Below, in pieces: positions 35,569-45,148 of a DNA stretch of 64,000 bases. The translations under genes and the position numbers were made by a program. A model generated the notes under the pieces. That model did not search any database and was not told the origin of the DNA. It saw nothing but the letters and a program-made list of their open reading frames with translations. Each line of letters begins with the position of its first letter. Positions within the stretch are counted from its first letter, which is position 1. Location of the stretch: assembly GCA_017525605.1 (NCBI GenBank), contig JAFXSM010000018.1, positions 36,330-100,329 on the forward strand. Direction: 5' to 3'. Source of the DNA: Treponema sp. Lineage in GTDB: Bacteria > Spirochaetota > Spirochaetia > Treponematales > Treponemataceae.

Positions 35569-36561
35569 TCATCGTTTGAGTAATTTCTTTGCAAGTCCTC
35601 TTGTGCCACCGACAATACTTTCGAGAATGTTGAACACAAGAGGAACTTTTGTTTTCATCTCGGCAAGTGTAAAAATAAGCGGTGATTGCAAAACAGGGAT
35701 GATGCGCTTGTCGTTCAGAAGATGCACTTTCGTGAACTGGAATTTCGGATTCAGAATCATCTTCTGGATGTCCTCCGGAATTGAGCCGTTCTCCTTTATC
35801 CTCTGCTGAATGCTTCTGTCGGCAAGTTTGTAATAAGAAATATAGTTTTTTCCCGCAGCCTCGCTTGAAAAATAATGAATGATTTTCGCGTGTTCCAAGA
35901 ACTCAAGTCCACCCTGGCTAATCTGACAGTTCCAAATGCCTGAAAGCTGCGTGTCTCCAAATCCGCAGTTATAAAAAGCTTCGTTAAAAGCCCCCTGGTC
36001 GTGATGGTCGTGCTTTACACGGAAAGAATATTCCCAAAGTTTGTGCCATTTTTTGAAAAACTCGCGTGCTTTTTCTCCGTCGCGATAAAGAATCACGCCG
36101 CTGTTGATGTGAAATCCCTGCATTGCAGTTCCTGTGTAGCGCATTTTCTTTTCGCGCTTCAAAAAATAATCCTTGTGCTTGTGCTCGGAAAGCGGAACGT
36201 GCCCGTCAAGAACGGCGGCAATAGGATAATCGATTTTTTCGATGTCGGAAAGGCTTTCGCAGATAATCGTGTCGCAGTCGATGAAAAGAAAATCGCCTTT
36301 GATGTGTTCCGGTATCGTCGTTTTTAAAACACGCGAACGTTCTACATTTCCCGCGGTCTCAGGAAAATCGACGGAAACAATATCCGAAACATATTTTTTT
36401 ATCTCTTCGCGCTTTCCTGTAAAAGTTTCGAAAGTTTTGTTGTCGGTAAGAATAACGATTTCAGCCTCGCTCATATAATGACGGAGAGAAAACACGGACA
36501 TAAGACACTGCTCGTAATAAAGGTCTTTTTCGGTTGAAGTGAGTACATAGACATATTTCAT
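35569..36561 (-). CDS. GT8-like glycosyltransferase
   Basis: 330 residues from the ATG at 36559-36561 behind AAAGGAGAA; a longer frame to 36681 lies inside the upstream gene. The N-terminal MKYVYVLTSTEKDLYYEQCL and the DxD segment FLFIDCDTIICES fit a GT-A enzyme. YTGTAMQGFHINSGVILYRD and HHDQGAFNEAFYN match the acceptor and metal side of GT8-like proteins. The start lies one base from the upstream stop. Sugar and acceptor are unknown. Confidence 0.78.
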   Translation of the reverse strand: MKYVYVLTSTEKDLYYEQCLMSVFSLRHYMSEAEIVILTDNKTFETFTGKREEIKKYVSDIVSVDFPETAGNVERSRVLKTTIPEHIKGDFLFIDCDTIICESLSDIEKIDYPIAAVLDGHVPLSEHKHKDYFLKREKKMRYTGTAMQGFHINSGVILYRDGEKAREFFKKWHKLWEYSFRVKHDHHDQGAFNEAFYNCGFGDTQLSGIWNCQISQGGLEFLEHAKIIHYFSSEAAGKNYISYYKLADRSIQQRIKENGSIPEDIQKMILNPKFQFTKVHLLNDKRIIPVLQSPLIFTLAEMKTKVPLVFNILESIVGGTRGLAKKLLKR

Positions 36562-36562
36562 T

Positions 36563-38272
36563 TTAATTTTCTCCTTTGCTAAAAAGAATTCCGCTTTTGA
36601 CAACCTGCTTTGTGTATCCGCGCTTTTCAAGTTCTTCGTGCATCCAAGTTCCGCTGATGTCGTCTGGTCGCTCTTCATCATCGTTGCTCGGATTGTCTTT
36701 ATTCAGAACAAGTACATAATCTGGAAAATCGCATTTAGGGAATTCCTCAAAATATGTTTTCAGTCTTTTATCATCGATAAATATTCTCCAAGTTGTTGGG
36801 GAGGCGCAACGCAAATTCTCAAACGAAAGATATGCCCAAGTTGCAACACCGGAAATAAAAATCGATTTTTTCTCCGTTGTGTCATTCAATCCATTCAGAA
36901 GATTGTACAAATCATCGTAGTATTCTTTGTTCTTTCTGCTTGTGTAAATGCCTTTTGCGCTTCCGTTTTCGATTTTTGCAACATTCTCATTCGGAATGAA
37001 CAAAAGATGCGGAGGCAATTTCATGTCTCTGTAAATGAGGTTCGTCCTAAAAAAGAAAGTGAATGCAAAAAGAATAATCAGCGGAATGTATCTGAAAGCG
37101 TTCTTGTCGCTGTATTTTGAAAATATCAGAATTTCGCCGACCGCGCAAATCGCCATCCCGATTGCACAAACTCCGAAGCCGGTGTCAGACGCAAAACAGA
37201 AGAAATATGCCAGAACCATACCAGGCAGGATAAAATAAAAAATCTCCTTGGTGTTTTCTTTTACGAAATCTTTTACAGAATCTTTAGAGAGAGAATTCGA
37301 CGAAATCAAAACTGCAAAAATCGTGAAATGGAAAAAAGTCATTATCGCAGTTCCGCAATCGTTCTTGTAAAAGCAGTTCGCCAAAAACACGGCTGCATTC
37401 AGGATCTGCAAAACAAGTTTTTTCTTGACGAAAATCACCGCAAAAACCATCGGAAGCCAAGTGATTATGTACGGGAACATAATAAGTCGCGGCATTTTGT
37501 AAAGCCGTTTCAGAGTGAGGATGAAAGTATGCTTATATGCCGGGTCGTTGTAGGTGTAGTGAAAACCTTTTAGATATTCACTAATACCATTTTTCATACC
37601 CCCCCCCGTATAAATAAAAAGTATATACGCTATTCCAATAAAAACAGTGCCAGCCCAAACAACCGCAATTTCTTTTATATGCTCCCTGCTTTTTTTAATC
37701 AACAAGCAGATTATTGAGACTGCAATGTACGGTAAAACCAAAAAAGGATTACACAAAATAGAAAATGCAAAAAAAACGCCAGAAAGAAACAAAAATAGTT
37801 TTTTGTAAGAAAGCACAAAGACTGAATACAAGCACAAAAGCCCTGTCAAATATGTTTCGAATCCGATTGTGTAATACGACGGACCGTTAAGGCACGCCCT
37901 CGAAAAAACAATCGGAATCAAGCTTGCAAAAAGAGCAGAAACTTTGTCATATTTTTTTGAAAAAACAGAATATGCAAAAAAAGAGACGCATGCCTGGAAA
38001 ATAACCGTCGCGATTCTGAAAAAAAACAGCGCACCGTCTGTTCCTCCGTTGAGTTTTACGAAAAGCGCGTAAATCGGCAGAAGCAAAGGCTCGTAAAACT
38101 GCGTCGGGGTCCAGTCGTCAATCAAAAATTTGTCGCCTGTAAAAAACCGGTGGACATTCGAAAGATACAGCCCTTCGTCAGTCCACGAAAAGCCGTAGAA
38201 CATATTGTTGATGAGAATAAGTGAAATACAGATGATTATTGCGTATGGAAAAATTTGCTTTGTGGTTTTCAT
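36563..38272 (-). CDS. Polytopic GT-C type glycosyltransferase or membrane glycan protein with a G9 tract
   Basis: About 569 residues if it starts at MKTTKQIFPY; an ATG 21 bases further up (38293) is in frame, but a TATAAT on the minus strand (38291-38286) makes the shorter, nearly leaderless form more likely. About ten membrane helices are followed by a soluble C-terminal part (about 415-570). The early loop FYGFSWTDEGLYLSNVHRFF resembles the acidic first loop of PMT/ArnT-like GT-C enzymes, which use polyprenyl-linked sugars. The codons for Gly-Gly-Gly contain nine consecutive G (37599-37607), so slipped-strand changes would switch the gene off. The product is placed in the glycan pathway by context. 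Confidence 0.72.
   Translation of the reverse strand: MKTTKQIFPYAIIICISLILINNMFYGFSWTDEGLYLSNVHRFFTGDKFLIDDWTPTQFYEPLLLPIYALFVKLNGGTDGALFFFRIATVIFQACVSFFAYSVFSKKYDKVSALFASLIPIVFSRACLNGPSYYTIGFETYLTGLLCLYSVFVLSYKKLFLFLSGVFFAFSILCNPFLVLPYIAVSIICLLIKKSREHIKEIAVVWAGTVFIGIAYILFIYTGGGMKNGISEYLKGFHYTYNDPAYKHTFILTLKRLYKMPRLIMFPYIITWLPMVFAVIFVKKKLVLQILNAAVFLANCFYKNDCGTAIMTFFHFTIFAVLISSNSLSKDSVKDFVKENTKEIFYFILPGMVLAYFFCFASDTGFGVCAIGMAICAVGEILIFSKYSDKNAFRYIPLIILFAFTFFFRTNLIYRDMKLPPHLLFIPNENVAKIENGSAKGIYTSRKNKEYYDDLYNLLNGLNDTTEKKSIFISGVATWAYLSFENLRCASPTTWRIFIDDKRLKTYFEEFPKCDFPDYVLVLNKDNPSNDDEERPDDISGTWMHEELEKRGYTKQVVKSGILFSKGEN
37599..37607 (-). repeat. Homopolymeric G9 tract inside the GT-C-like gene
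   Basis: Nine C on the plus strand, nine G on the coding strand. The present length keeps the frame open. Poly-G tracts in surface-structure genes are classic phase-variation sites, also in Treponema. Confidence 0.7.
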
Positions 38273-38328
38273 AAGGTGAAGGCAATTATACAAATTTTTA
38301 CATTGAATGTATCTACTATAAATGCTTC

Positions 38329-39489
38329 TTAGAAGCTGTTATCTGCTTGTTGCATCATTATGTCCCAATATTTTTTCATAAGTTCAGTCGGTTCATAATT
38401 TGATTTCAGCTCTTTTGCGATTTCCGAAAGTCTTTCTTCGGAGTCTGGATTATTCAGTTTTTCGAGGATAAGTTTTGCAAGTTCGTTCTCGTCAGTCGCG
38501 TTTTCAACATAACTGCACAATCCCATTGTTGCCTCGAAAAGAGAAGTTTCTTTTGTGGAAATCACAGGACGATTGCAGATTGCGGCTTCTACTGGAGTGC
38601 GACCAAAGCCCTCAAAAAGAGACGGCGTTACAAAAAGATTTGCGTTCGTCAGAAGCCAGTTGCGCTCTTCATCGGTTACACGGAACAAAAGCTCAACTCT
38701 GTCGCTCAAGCCGTTTTTCGCAATAAAATCCTGCATTTCGGCAAAAACATTTTCGTCTTTGTATCCGCCACAAAACACAAGCTTTTCTTCTTTTATATTC
38801 TCATTATCTTTTATGAGATTGAATGCCTTCAAAAGCGTCATCGGGTTCTTTTTGTCGATGTAGGCATTGATGTCGAGAATGTATTTTTTGCCCGAAAGTG
38901 AAGCAATCTCTTTTTTCTTTGACACATAAAAGATAATGGAATTCGGAATCTTGGTGATAGACTTCGCACGGCTTTCATCAAGGGTAAAAGTCTTTATTAT
39001 GTCGTTTTTGGTGTAATCGGAAACGGTCGTGAGCGTACAATTTTCGTCTGTGATAAAGTTCCAGCCGTCTTTTCCGTTTCTGTGAACGCGATAAATGTCG
39101 TGAATCGTGCAGATCGACGGCAGTTTTGTTTTTACGAATGTGTAATCAACGCAGTACGGAAACCAAATAGCACTAAATCCGCCTTTTTCGGCTTTTCGCT
39201 TGAAAATACCAATTTTTTTTAGGTACTTTGTGCCTTTGAATCTTCCACCAGTGATTTTATTTGCTAGTGTGAGCGGAAAAAAGCTCAACACACAGAGTTT
39301 GTACTCTGGAAATCGTTCGCGGAAAAAATCTGCGTGGTTATAATTCACAAATAGAACAAAATTGTCTGCCAAGCCCATTTTTGCGAATGCGTCGAGAATA
39401 TCCGCTGTAAAAATCGATGTTGAAAGAGAGAGTTTTTTGCTTTTCGCTTCGGCGTGTCCAAAAAAAGTGCAATCTATAGCGATAGTCAT
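38329..39489 (-). CDS. GT4 glycosyltransferase
   Basis: 386 residues, GT-B fold of the glycosyltransferase group 1 family. The second domain carries TPSLFEGFGRTPVEAAICNR, the family's E-x7-E nucleotide-sugar motif, and KYILDINAYIDKKNPMTLLK at the domain junction. It starts with MTIAIDCTFFGHAEAKSKKL. It is the last of a run of glycosyltransferases and flippases in the minus-strand cluster. Donor and linkage cannot be told. Confidence 0.85.
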   Translation of the reverse strand: MTIAIDCTFFGHAEAKSKKLSLSTSIFTADILDAFAKMGLADNFVLFVNYNHADFFRERFPEYKLCVLSFFPLTLANKITGGRFKGTKYLKKIGIFKRKAEKGGFSAIWFPYCVDYTFVKTKLPSICTIHDIYRVHRNGKDGWNFITDENCTLTTVSDYTKNDIIKTFTLDESRAKSITKIPNSIIFYVSKKKEIASLSGKKYILDINAYIDKKNPMTLLKAFNLIKDNENIKEEKLVFCGGYKDENVFAEMQDFIAKNGLSDRVELLFRVTDEERNWLLTNANLFVTPSLFEGFGRTPVEAAICNRPVISTKETSLFEATMGLCSYVENATDENELAKLILEKLNNPDSEERLSEIAKELKSNYEPTELMKKYWDIMMQQADNSF

Positions 39490-39541
39490 ATATTCAGTTT
39501 AGCGAATTTTGTACATAGAGAAAATAATCGGTATAGGCAAC

Positions 39542-40990
39542 TTAATTTTGGCGAAAGCGTTTTTGCACTGTCTCAAAAACTCCGTTTACATAGGTGTTTC
39601 TGAAAACTATCAGAATGGAAAAATAGATTACACATCCGCAGAAAATCTGCACGAATATAAATGCGATATTTTGTGGCATGATTTTTCCGAGCAAGAAAAC
39701 GGCAACCGCCATTATGATTCCTGCGAGAAGATATTGATAGAAAAGCTTGAAAAGCTTTCTTACCGATACTTCTGATTTTTTCACCAGAACAAAGCTTGCA
39801 AACGTGACTGAACTTTCTGCGATAATTGTTGCAATGCCTGCACCCAATCCTCCAAATTTCAAAATCAAGAACACATTGAAAACTGCGTTTATGATTGCAC
39901 CGACAAGGACTGGATAAAAAGTATATTTGTCTTTTCTGAGCGGAATAAAAATCTGAGAAGAACAAAAAGTTGCGAGAGGAATCATAAAAATGATGACAGA
40001 CATAACCTGCATAATTTTTATAGACGGCTCAAAATTTGCTCCGCAAAACAAAATCGTTAAAGGTCGTGCCATTACAATAAGCCCAAACATAAACGGCAGA
40101 GAGAACATAAGAATTATATTGAAAGTCTTTTCGAGAAGCTCATAAAACTTTTCTTTATTGTTTTCTGCATAGTTAGAAAGACGAGGACTTATGACTGTCA
40201 AAATTGCTGTAATTAGAGCGATTACAAGTTTTGTGATTTTTGTTGAAGCTGAATAATAGCCGACTTGTTCATCATCCGCCAAAAAACCAATCATCGTTTT
40301 GTCGAGCTCATTGTAAAGACTGACAGCGACAGAGGAAGCAAACAAAATCAAAATCGGGCGTAAATGCTTTTTTATTTCTTTTTTTGCTTTTATTCTGAAA
40401 TCAACAAGTTTCCTGAGATTTATGAAGTTCAATATATTCGAACCAGCACTTGAAATTACATTTATTGAAGCGTATTTGATATAATCATCTTTTGTTTTCA
40501 CGAGTACGAAAAGCAAAACAAGACTCAAAACCTGAAAGCACATAGATCTGACAGTTGTGTAGACATACTCCTCTTTTGCACTATAAAGCCACTCAAATCC
40601 AAATGTTCCAAATAGAATTGTTGAGCTGCAAATACAAAGGAGCACACGATATTCAGAAAATCTAGGGACTGCAAAAAGAGCAACAAAGAAAAGAAGATAT
40701 GAAATAAAAGTAGTTGTAAAATTTATCGTAAAGATTTCTTTTGTGAATTTTGCCAACAGAATTTTGTTGTCCCTAATTTTCGCGGCTTCGCGGGTGGCAT
40801 AACTACCTATTCCTAGTCCTGCCAAAAGAGTAAAATAAGAAACAATAGAAAGCGCAAAATTAACTTTTCCGATTCCGTCTGCGTTCAATATTCTGGAAGA
40901 ATACGGAAACGTAATAAGAGGAAAAAGCAAATTCATGCACTGCTTTATGATATTCAATACAGCGTTAAGTTTTAAAGACTTTTCTTTCAT
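39542..40990 (-). CDS. Wzx-type polysaccharide flippase
   Basis: 482 residues, 12-14 predicted membrane helices, of the RfbX/MATE-like export family. It opens with MKEKSLKLNAVLNIIKQCMN and FPLITFPYSSRILNADGIGK, the typical first helix region. It is a paralogue of the flippase at 43670. It would move undecaprenyl-linked repeat units across the inner membrane. Its start overlaps the stop of the GT4 gene at 40987 by 4 bases. Confidence 0.88.
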   Translation of the reverse strand: MKEKSLKLNAVLNIIKQCMNLLFPLITFPYSSRILNADGIGKVNFALSIVSYFTLLAGLGIGSYATREAAKIRDNKILLAKFTKEIFTINFTTTFISYLLFFVALFAVPRFSEYRVLLCICSSTILFGTFGFEWLYSAKEEYVYTTVRSMCFQVLSLVLLFVLVKTKDDYIKYASINVISSAGSNILNFINLRKLVDFRIKAKKEIKKHLRPILILFASSVAVSLYNELDKTMIGFLADDEQVGYYSASTKITKLVIALITAILTVISPRLSNYAENNKEKFYELLEKTFNIILMFSLPFMFGLIVMARPLTILFCGANFEPSIKIMQVMSVIIFMIPLATFCSSQIFIPLRKDKYTFYPVLVGAIINAVFNVFLILKFGGLGAGIATIIAESSVTFASFVLVKKSEVSVRKLFKLFYQYLLAGIIMAVAVFLLGKIMPQNIAFIFVQIFCGCVIYFSILIVFRNTYVNGVFETVQKRFRQN

Positions 40991-42204
40991 TGTGCTACAT
41001 CAATTCCAAGTTTATCTTTCAAAATCTTTCTGAATTGCTTTTCAAAAGACTGTTTCGTATAAAGTTCAGAACGTATAATAGCATTTTTGCTTAGTTCTGC
41101 TATTTTATCGTGATTTTTCACAAGATTTTCTGTAAGAGAAACTAGTTCTTCAAGAGTATTCCACTTAAAGCCGCATGAATCATTGACGATTTCTTTTTGT
41201 CCGCCCTTGTTTATGACGATTGGAACACAGCCTGCACTCATGGCTTCGACTGTCGTAATGCCGAAATGTTCAAAATATAGCGGATTTTCTTCATTTATGC
41301 CTTTTGCATGCCAGAATATTTCTGATTCAGCATACAGTTTTTCAATTTCCTCTCGTGAAGGCTCAAAATAAAACTTTGCTGACGGCGAGATTTTCTGAAT
41401 ACTTTCGATATATTCTTTTGATTCGCCTTTGATAGAACCTGCAACAACAAGCGTACAATTTTGCTTCAAAAACTCTGAGCTTTCAAATGCCTTCAAAAGC
41501 AAATCAATTTTCTTTGTAGATTCAATCCGGGAGCAGACAAAAATCTGATTGCGTTTCTTCTCTGACTTTGTGCTTACAGGTGTTACAGGAGGATAAAGAA
41601 CGCATTTTTTATCGTCCGAAATCTGCCATTTCTGAGTAAGCCAATAGGAAGTGAACTCACTGTTTGGAATGAACAAATCTGTGCTGTTCGCAAAGCTGTT
41701 GTCTTGTTTTTTGGCAAACAATTTGCACCACGGGATTTTTTTGTTTATCGGAATGGTTGAGAGCCTGTCCTTCGGGAAATGTATTATAACACAGTTTTTC
41801 GTTGCATCTCCGAAAAAAGACCAGCGCGCTACGCAACTTATAAACAAGTCGAAAGTTTTTGAAATTTCTTTTATCTGTTTCTGTAGTTTCAAGAAACTGT
41901 TTTGCCTTTTTATGAATTGTATTGTGTCAAGAATTTTATTTTCTTTACAGATGTTTTCAGCTTTCTTTGCATTTATATATCTGATTTTTATGAAATCAGG
42001 TTTTATCTGCAGTCCATAAGCTTTGTTTTGTTTGTCGGCAAACTGTGCTTCCGTAATAAGTCCGTCATTTTTGTAACACTCTGTTATGATTGTTATGATA
42101 TCGTTTTTGAATATATTCTGCAGAACGCTGATTAAATTTGCTGCATATCCCTCTGCACCACCGTATTTATAAATAAAGTCACTCATATAAACTGCAATTT
42201 TCAC
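40987..42204 (-). CDS. GT4 glycosyltransferase
   Basis: 405 residues, GT-B fold. The N-terminal domain begins IAVYMSDFIYKYGGAEGYAA with the usual glycine-rich donor loop. The second domain has FVCSRIESTKKIDLLLKAFE and HFGITTVEAMSAGCVPIVIN, the E-x7-E motif. Stop and start overlap its neighbours by 4 bases on both sides, so it is part of one coupled operon. The substrate is unknown. Confidence 0.86.
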   Translation of the reverse strand: MKIAVYMSDFIYKYGGAEGYAANLISVLQNIFKNDIITIITECYKNDGLITEAQFADKQNKAYGLQIKPDFIKIRYINAKKAENICKENKILDTIQFIKRQNSFLKLQKQIKEISKTFDLFISCVARWSFFGDATKNCVIIHFPKDRLSTIPINKKIPWCKLFAKKQDNSFANSTDLFIPNSEFTSYWLTQKWQISDDKKCVLYPPVTPVSTKSEKKRNQIFVCSRIESTKKIDLLLKAFESSEFLKQNCTLVVAGSIKGESKEYIESIQKISPSAKFYFEPSREEIEKLYAESEIFWHAKGINEENPLYFEHFGITTVEAMSAGCVPIVINKGGQKEIVNDSCGFKWNTLEELVSLTENLVKNHDKIAELSKNAIIRSELYTKQSFEKQFRKILKDKLGIDVAQ

Positions 42205-43670
42205 TTCTGTTCTCCTGTCAAAAGCTCATAAACATCTTTGGTGCAATCGTCCCATGTACGCAAATTTATTTTTGCAGAATCTGGAGCATCTCCACTTTTG
42301 TACAATTCAATCCATTTTTTAATTGCAGAAGCCAAATCTTTTTCTTCAAGCCCCTCAAAATAAAAAGCATTTTCTCCGGCAATCTCCTTGAATGGCGAAA
42401 TATTTCTTATAATAAGTGGTTTTCCAAATCTTGCTGCCTCAACGACTGATAGTCCGAATCCTTCTGTGATGGACGCCATGATTACGGCGTCATTTTGTTC
42501 GTACAGTCTTGCTAGTTCGTCATCGGAAATGCCTGTGTTGTACCAAAAGAGCCTTTTCCCATATTCTGCGGAGTTTTCTATTAGGTTGAATATTTTCTCG
42601 GCTTTCCAACCTTTTCTTCCGACAATAGTCAATTTGACATCTATTTCATTTTTCCATAGCAGCTCAAAAGCCTTTACCGCTTGATCATATTTTTTCTTTG
42701 GCTCAACCGTTGCGACCATAAGGAATGAAAGTTGCTCTTTTTTTTCAATCTTTTTTGCAACTGTTCTATTACATGTTGAAAAGTCGCAGCCTAAAAGGGA
42801 ATATCCTATAAACAAATTTTGATTCCGTTTTACATTTGAATTTTCTAAAATCCAATTCTGCAAATCGTCGCAAGTGGAGCGACTATTGCAGATTATCCCC
42901 GTATAGTTAACTAAGAACATTAAAAATTCTTCGAATCGTCTTGTCCATTTTGGCTCGACGGTTTCTGGGTATCTTATCGGTATTAAATCGTGGAAGAAGA
43001 AAAATACCGATATCCCGATTTTCATCAGTCTTTTGTAAAGCTTGTCGTATTTGTTGCAATAGAATATGGCATTGTCGAGAACGAACATAATATCGCCTTT
43101 CGAGAATGTAACGATTTCATCAGTCTTACAGTCGAAATATCCGTCAAAATCTCTATTATAAACACAAAGTACATCATATTTTTGATTGTAATTTACAATT
43201 CGAGTGGAAATCTCCTTTGTAACACGAGCAATTCCTGTTCCTGTGTCTTTATAATGCACATTCGTAACATCCACATAGAGACGAGGTTTTCTAGTTTCAT
43301 TAGCAATGGATTTCTTTATCATTTTGTTTATTGCAGCCCTATGCAATAACGGAGATTGGCGCATCTTATGTAAAATCGGATGGTAAAAATTGCCTAAAAC
43401 TTGTTTCATATGCATTCTTTTCACTGTAACCTCTAATATAAAAAATAAGGAATTATTATATTTCTTTTTAAGTCTATTTGGTAATGGCATGTAAAGAGAA
43501 TCTTGCGAAAATGAAAAAAACTTATGTAACACCAATTCCTTTTTGTGAATCCAAATTTTCATTTTCCGCCAGTAATTAAGACTTATCAAAAGCATGCCTG
43601 TTACAAAATACTTTGATTCAGGTTTTAAGTTAAGAGGCTTTTCTCTCTTCATTCTGACATTGATAGTCAT
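42201..43670 (-). CDS. GT4 glycosyltransferase with N-terminal extension
   Basis: 489 residues. The first 125 are basic and without a recognised domain. The GT-B enzyme begins near PRLYVDVTNVHYKDTGTGIA and shows EPKKKYDQAVKAFELLW and ASITEGFGLSVVEAARFGKP (E-x7-E). The donor domain GTGIARVTKEI resembles mannosyltransferases of O-antigen clusters. The annotated start overlaps the upstream flippase stop by one base (TAATG). Internal starts exist near the domain boundary (for example the Met before KQVLGNFYHP), so the extension may be shorter. Confidence 0.82.
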   Translation of the reverse strand: MTINVRMKREKPLNLKPESKYFVTGMLLISLNYWRKMKIWIHKKELVLHKFFSFSQDSLYMPLPNRLKKKYNNSLFFILEVTVKRMHMKQVLGNFYHPILHKMRQSPLLHRAAINKMIKKSIANETRKPRLYVDVTNVHYKDTGTGIARVTKEISTRIVNYNQKYDVLCVYNRDFDGYFDCKTDEIVTFSKGDIMFVLDNAIFYCNKYDKLYKRLMKIGISVFFFFHDLIPIRYPETVEPKWTRRFEEFLMFLVNYTGIICNSRSTCDDLQNWILENSNVKRNQNLFIGYSLLGCDFSTCNRTVAKKIEKKEQLSFLMVATVEPKKKYDQAVKAFELLWKNEIDVKLTIVGRKGWKAEKIFNLIENSAEYGKRLFWYNTGISDDELARLYEQNDAVIMASITEGFGLSVVEAARFGKPLIIRNISPFKEIAGENAFYFEGLEEKDLASAIKKWIELYKSGDAPDSAKINLRTWDDCTKDVYELLTGEQK

Positions 43671-45133
43671 TATTCATTGTTTTTCCTCAAAGATTTTAAT
43701 TTTTTATTTATTCCAGCAATTAGTAAAATTGCGGTTTCGTGTTTCAGAACAAGTTCCGATAGTGCATAAGTAACAGAACCCAAAACAAGTGAAAATGCTA
43801 TTTTCAAAAAATCATTTTGTATATATCTGATAAAAAAATGAAGTATTATAAACATTGTTGTTGCACCGAAAAGTGATTTCAAAATGTTACTGAGATTTTG
43901 CCATGATGCGATGTATTTCCATGCAGGGGCAAGAACCACAAGCGGAAGTATGAATTCAACGATCAATGTTGCTAAGGAGGCTCCAAATACTCCAAGTTTC
44001 GGAATCAAAATAGAATTCAGAATTATGTTTGTGCAGGCGGCTGTTATCTGTGCGATTAAAGTAAATTTTTCTTTGCCTTGTGGTGTAATGACAAGATTCA
44101 GCAAAAATGAATTTGCGCAACTTGCAATTACTACTGCTGACATAGTTTTCATGCTAGGCACTGCAGCCAGATATTGGTTTCCGCTGAAAAGAATGATTAT
44201 AGGTTCGCATAAAATAAAAAGACCTGTTGCTGCCGGGATTGCAAAGAAGAATGTCGCATTGCAGACTGTGCCGACCATTTTTTTATATTCGTCGATATTG
44301 TTATTTTTCAAATAATAAGAACTTCTTGGCATAAAAGAGCTTATTGTGGATGTTATAAGTTCCGTAACCATGCGGGTAATTTTAATCGCAGCAGAGTAAA
44401 AACCTACTGCAGAATCTCCCAAAATGAATCCAAGCATTACGGCGTCAAGTGCACTGTTGATTTTCCCAGCACAAGTAATTCCGAAAAATGTGAACACAGG
44501 ACGAATATGCTTTTTCCAGTTGATTTTAGTTCTTTCAAGAAGATTCAGAAATTTCCGCGAATATATGAAGTTAAAGATATTTGCTCCTACATTCGCAATT
44601 ACGCCAATTCCTGCATAAATAATGTAGTCATCTTTTGTGCGAACAAGCGTAAAAAGGAGAATAAGACTGATAATCTGAAATATTGTCTGTCTCAAAGTCA
44701 TGTAGCCGTATTCTTCTTCTGCGCGGTAAAGCCACTCCATTCCCGCAGTCGTAAAAAGCACCTTCGTAGAGCAGATAATTATCAAAAGGCGATATTCATT
44801 AAATTTGGGAATGAACAAAAAACAGATTAGCAATGCAAGATATGCAATAACTGTCGAAACAAAATTTATTGCAAGTATTTCGCGTGCAAAGCCGCTTAAC
44901 CTATGCCTGTCATCTCGAATCTTCGCGGCTTCACGAGAAGCATATGTATTGATTCCAAGAACTGCAATCAGAATGAAGTATTCAATAATGGAATTCGCAA
45001 AATTGACTTTTCCGATTCCTTCTGGCATAAGAACGCGCGAAGCATACGGAAATGACACAATCGGAAAGATTATGCTCATAAATGACTTCAAGAGATTGAA
45101 AAAAGCGTTTTTTGTAAGTGACTTCTGTTTGAT
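43670..45133 (-). CDS. Wzx-type flippase with a probable ATC start codon
   Basis: 487 residues, a paralogue of the flippase at 39542. Conventional starts (TTG at 45091, ATG at 45079) would cut off the first helix. Reading upstream in frame gives IKQKSLTKNAFFNLLKSFMS, which aligns residue by residue with MKEKSLKLNAVLNIIKQCMN of the paralogue, the Ile (ATC, 45133-45131) opposite the paralogue's Met. AGGAG stands 7 bases before the ATC, ideal spacing. Either the gene uses the rare non-AUG start ATC, or its start codon has mutated and translation is much reduced. The rest of the protein is intact, with 12-14 helices. Confidence 0.8.
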   Translation of the reverse strand: MKQKSLTKNAFFNLLKSFMSIIFPIVSFPYASRVLMPEGIGKVNFANSIIEYFILIAVLGINTYASREAAKIRDDRHRLSGFAREILAINFVSTVIAYLALLICFLFIPKFNEYRLLIIICSTKVLFTTAGMEWLYRAEEEYGYMTLRQTIFQIISLILLFTLVRTKDDYIIYAGIGVIANVGANIFNFIYSRKFLNLLERTKINWKKHIRPVFTFFGITCAGKINSALDAVMLGFILGDSAVGFYSAAIKITRMVTELITSTISSFMPRSSYYLKNNNIDEYKKMVGTVCNATFFFAIPAATGLFILCEPIIILFSGNQYLAAVPSMKTMSAVVIASCANSFLLNLVITPQGKEKFTLIAQITAACTNIILNSILIPKLGVFGASLATLIVEFILPLVVLAPAWKYIASWQNLSNILKSLFGATTMFIILHFFIRYIQNDFLKIAFSLVLGSVTYALSELVLKHETAILLIAGINKKLKSLRKNNE

Positions 45134-45148
45134 TTTTATTCTCCTGAT

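Noticed and set aside
45079..45091. TTG or ATG start for the second Wzx flippase
   Set aside because: Neither has a ribosome site, and both remove a segment that aligns fully with the paralogue's N-terminus.
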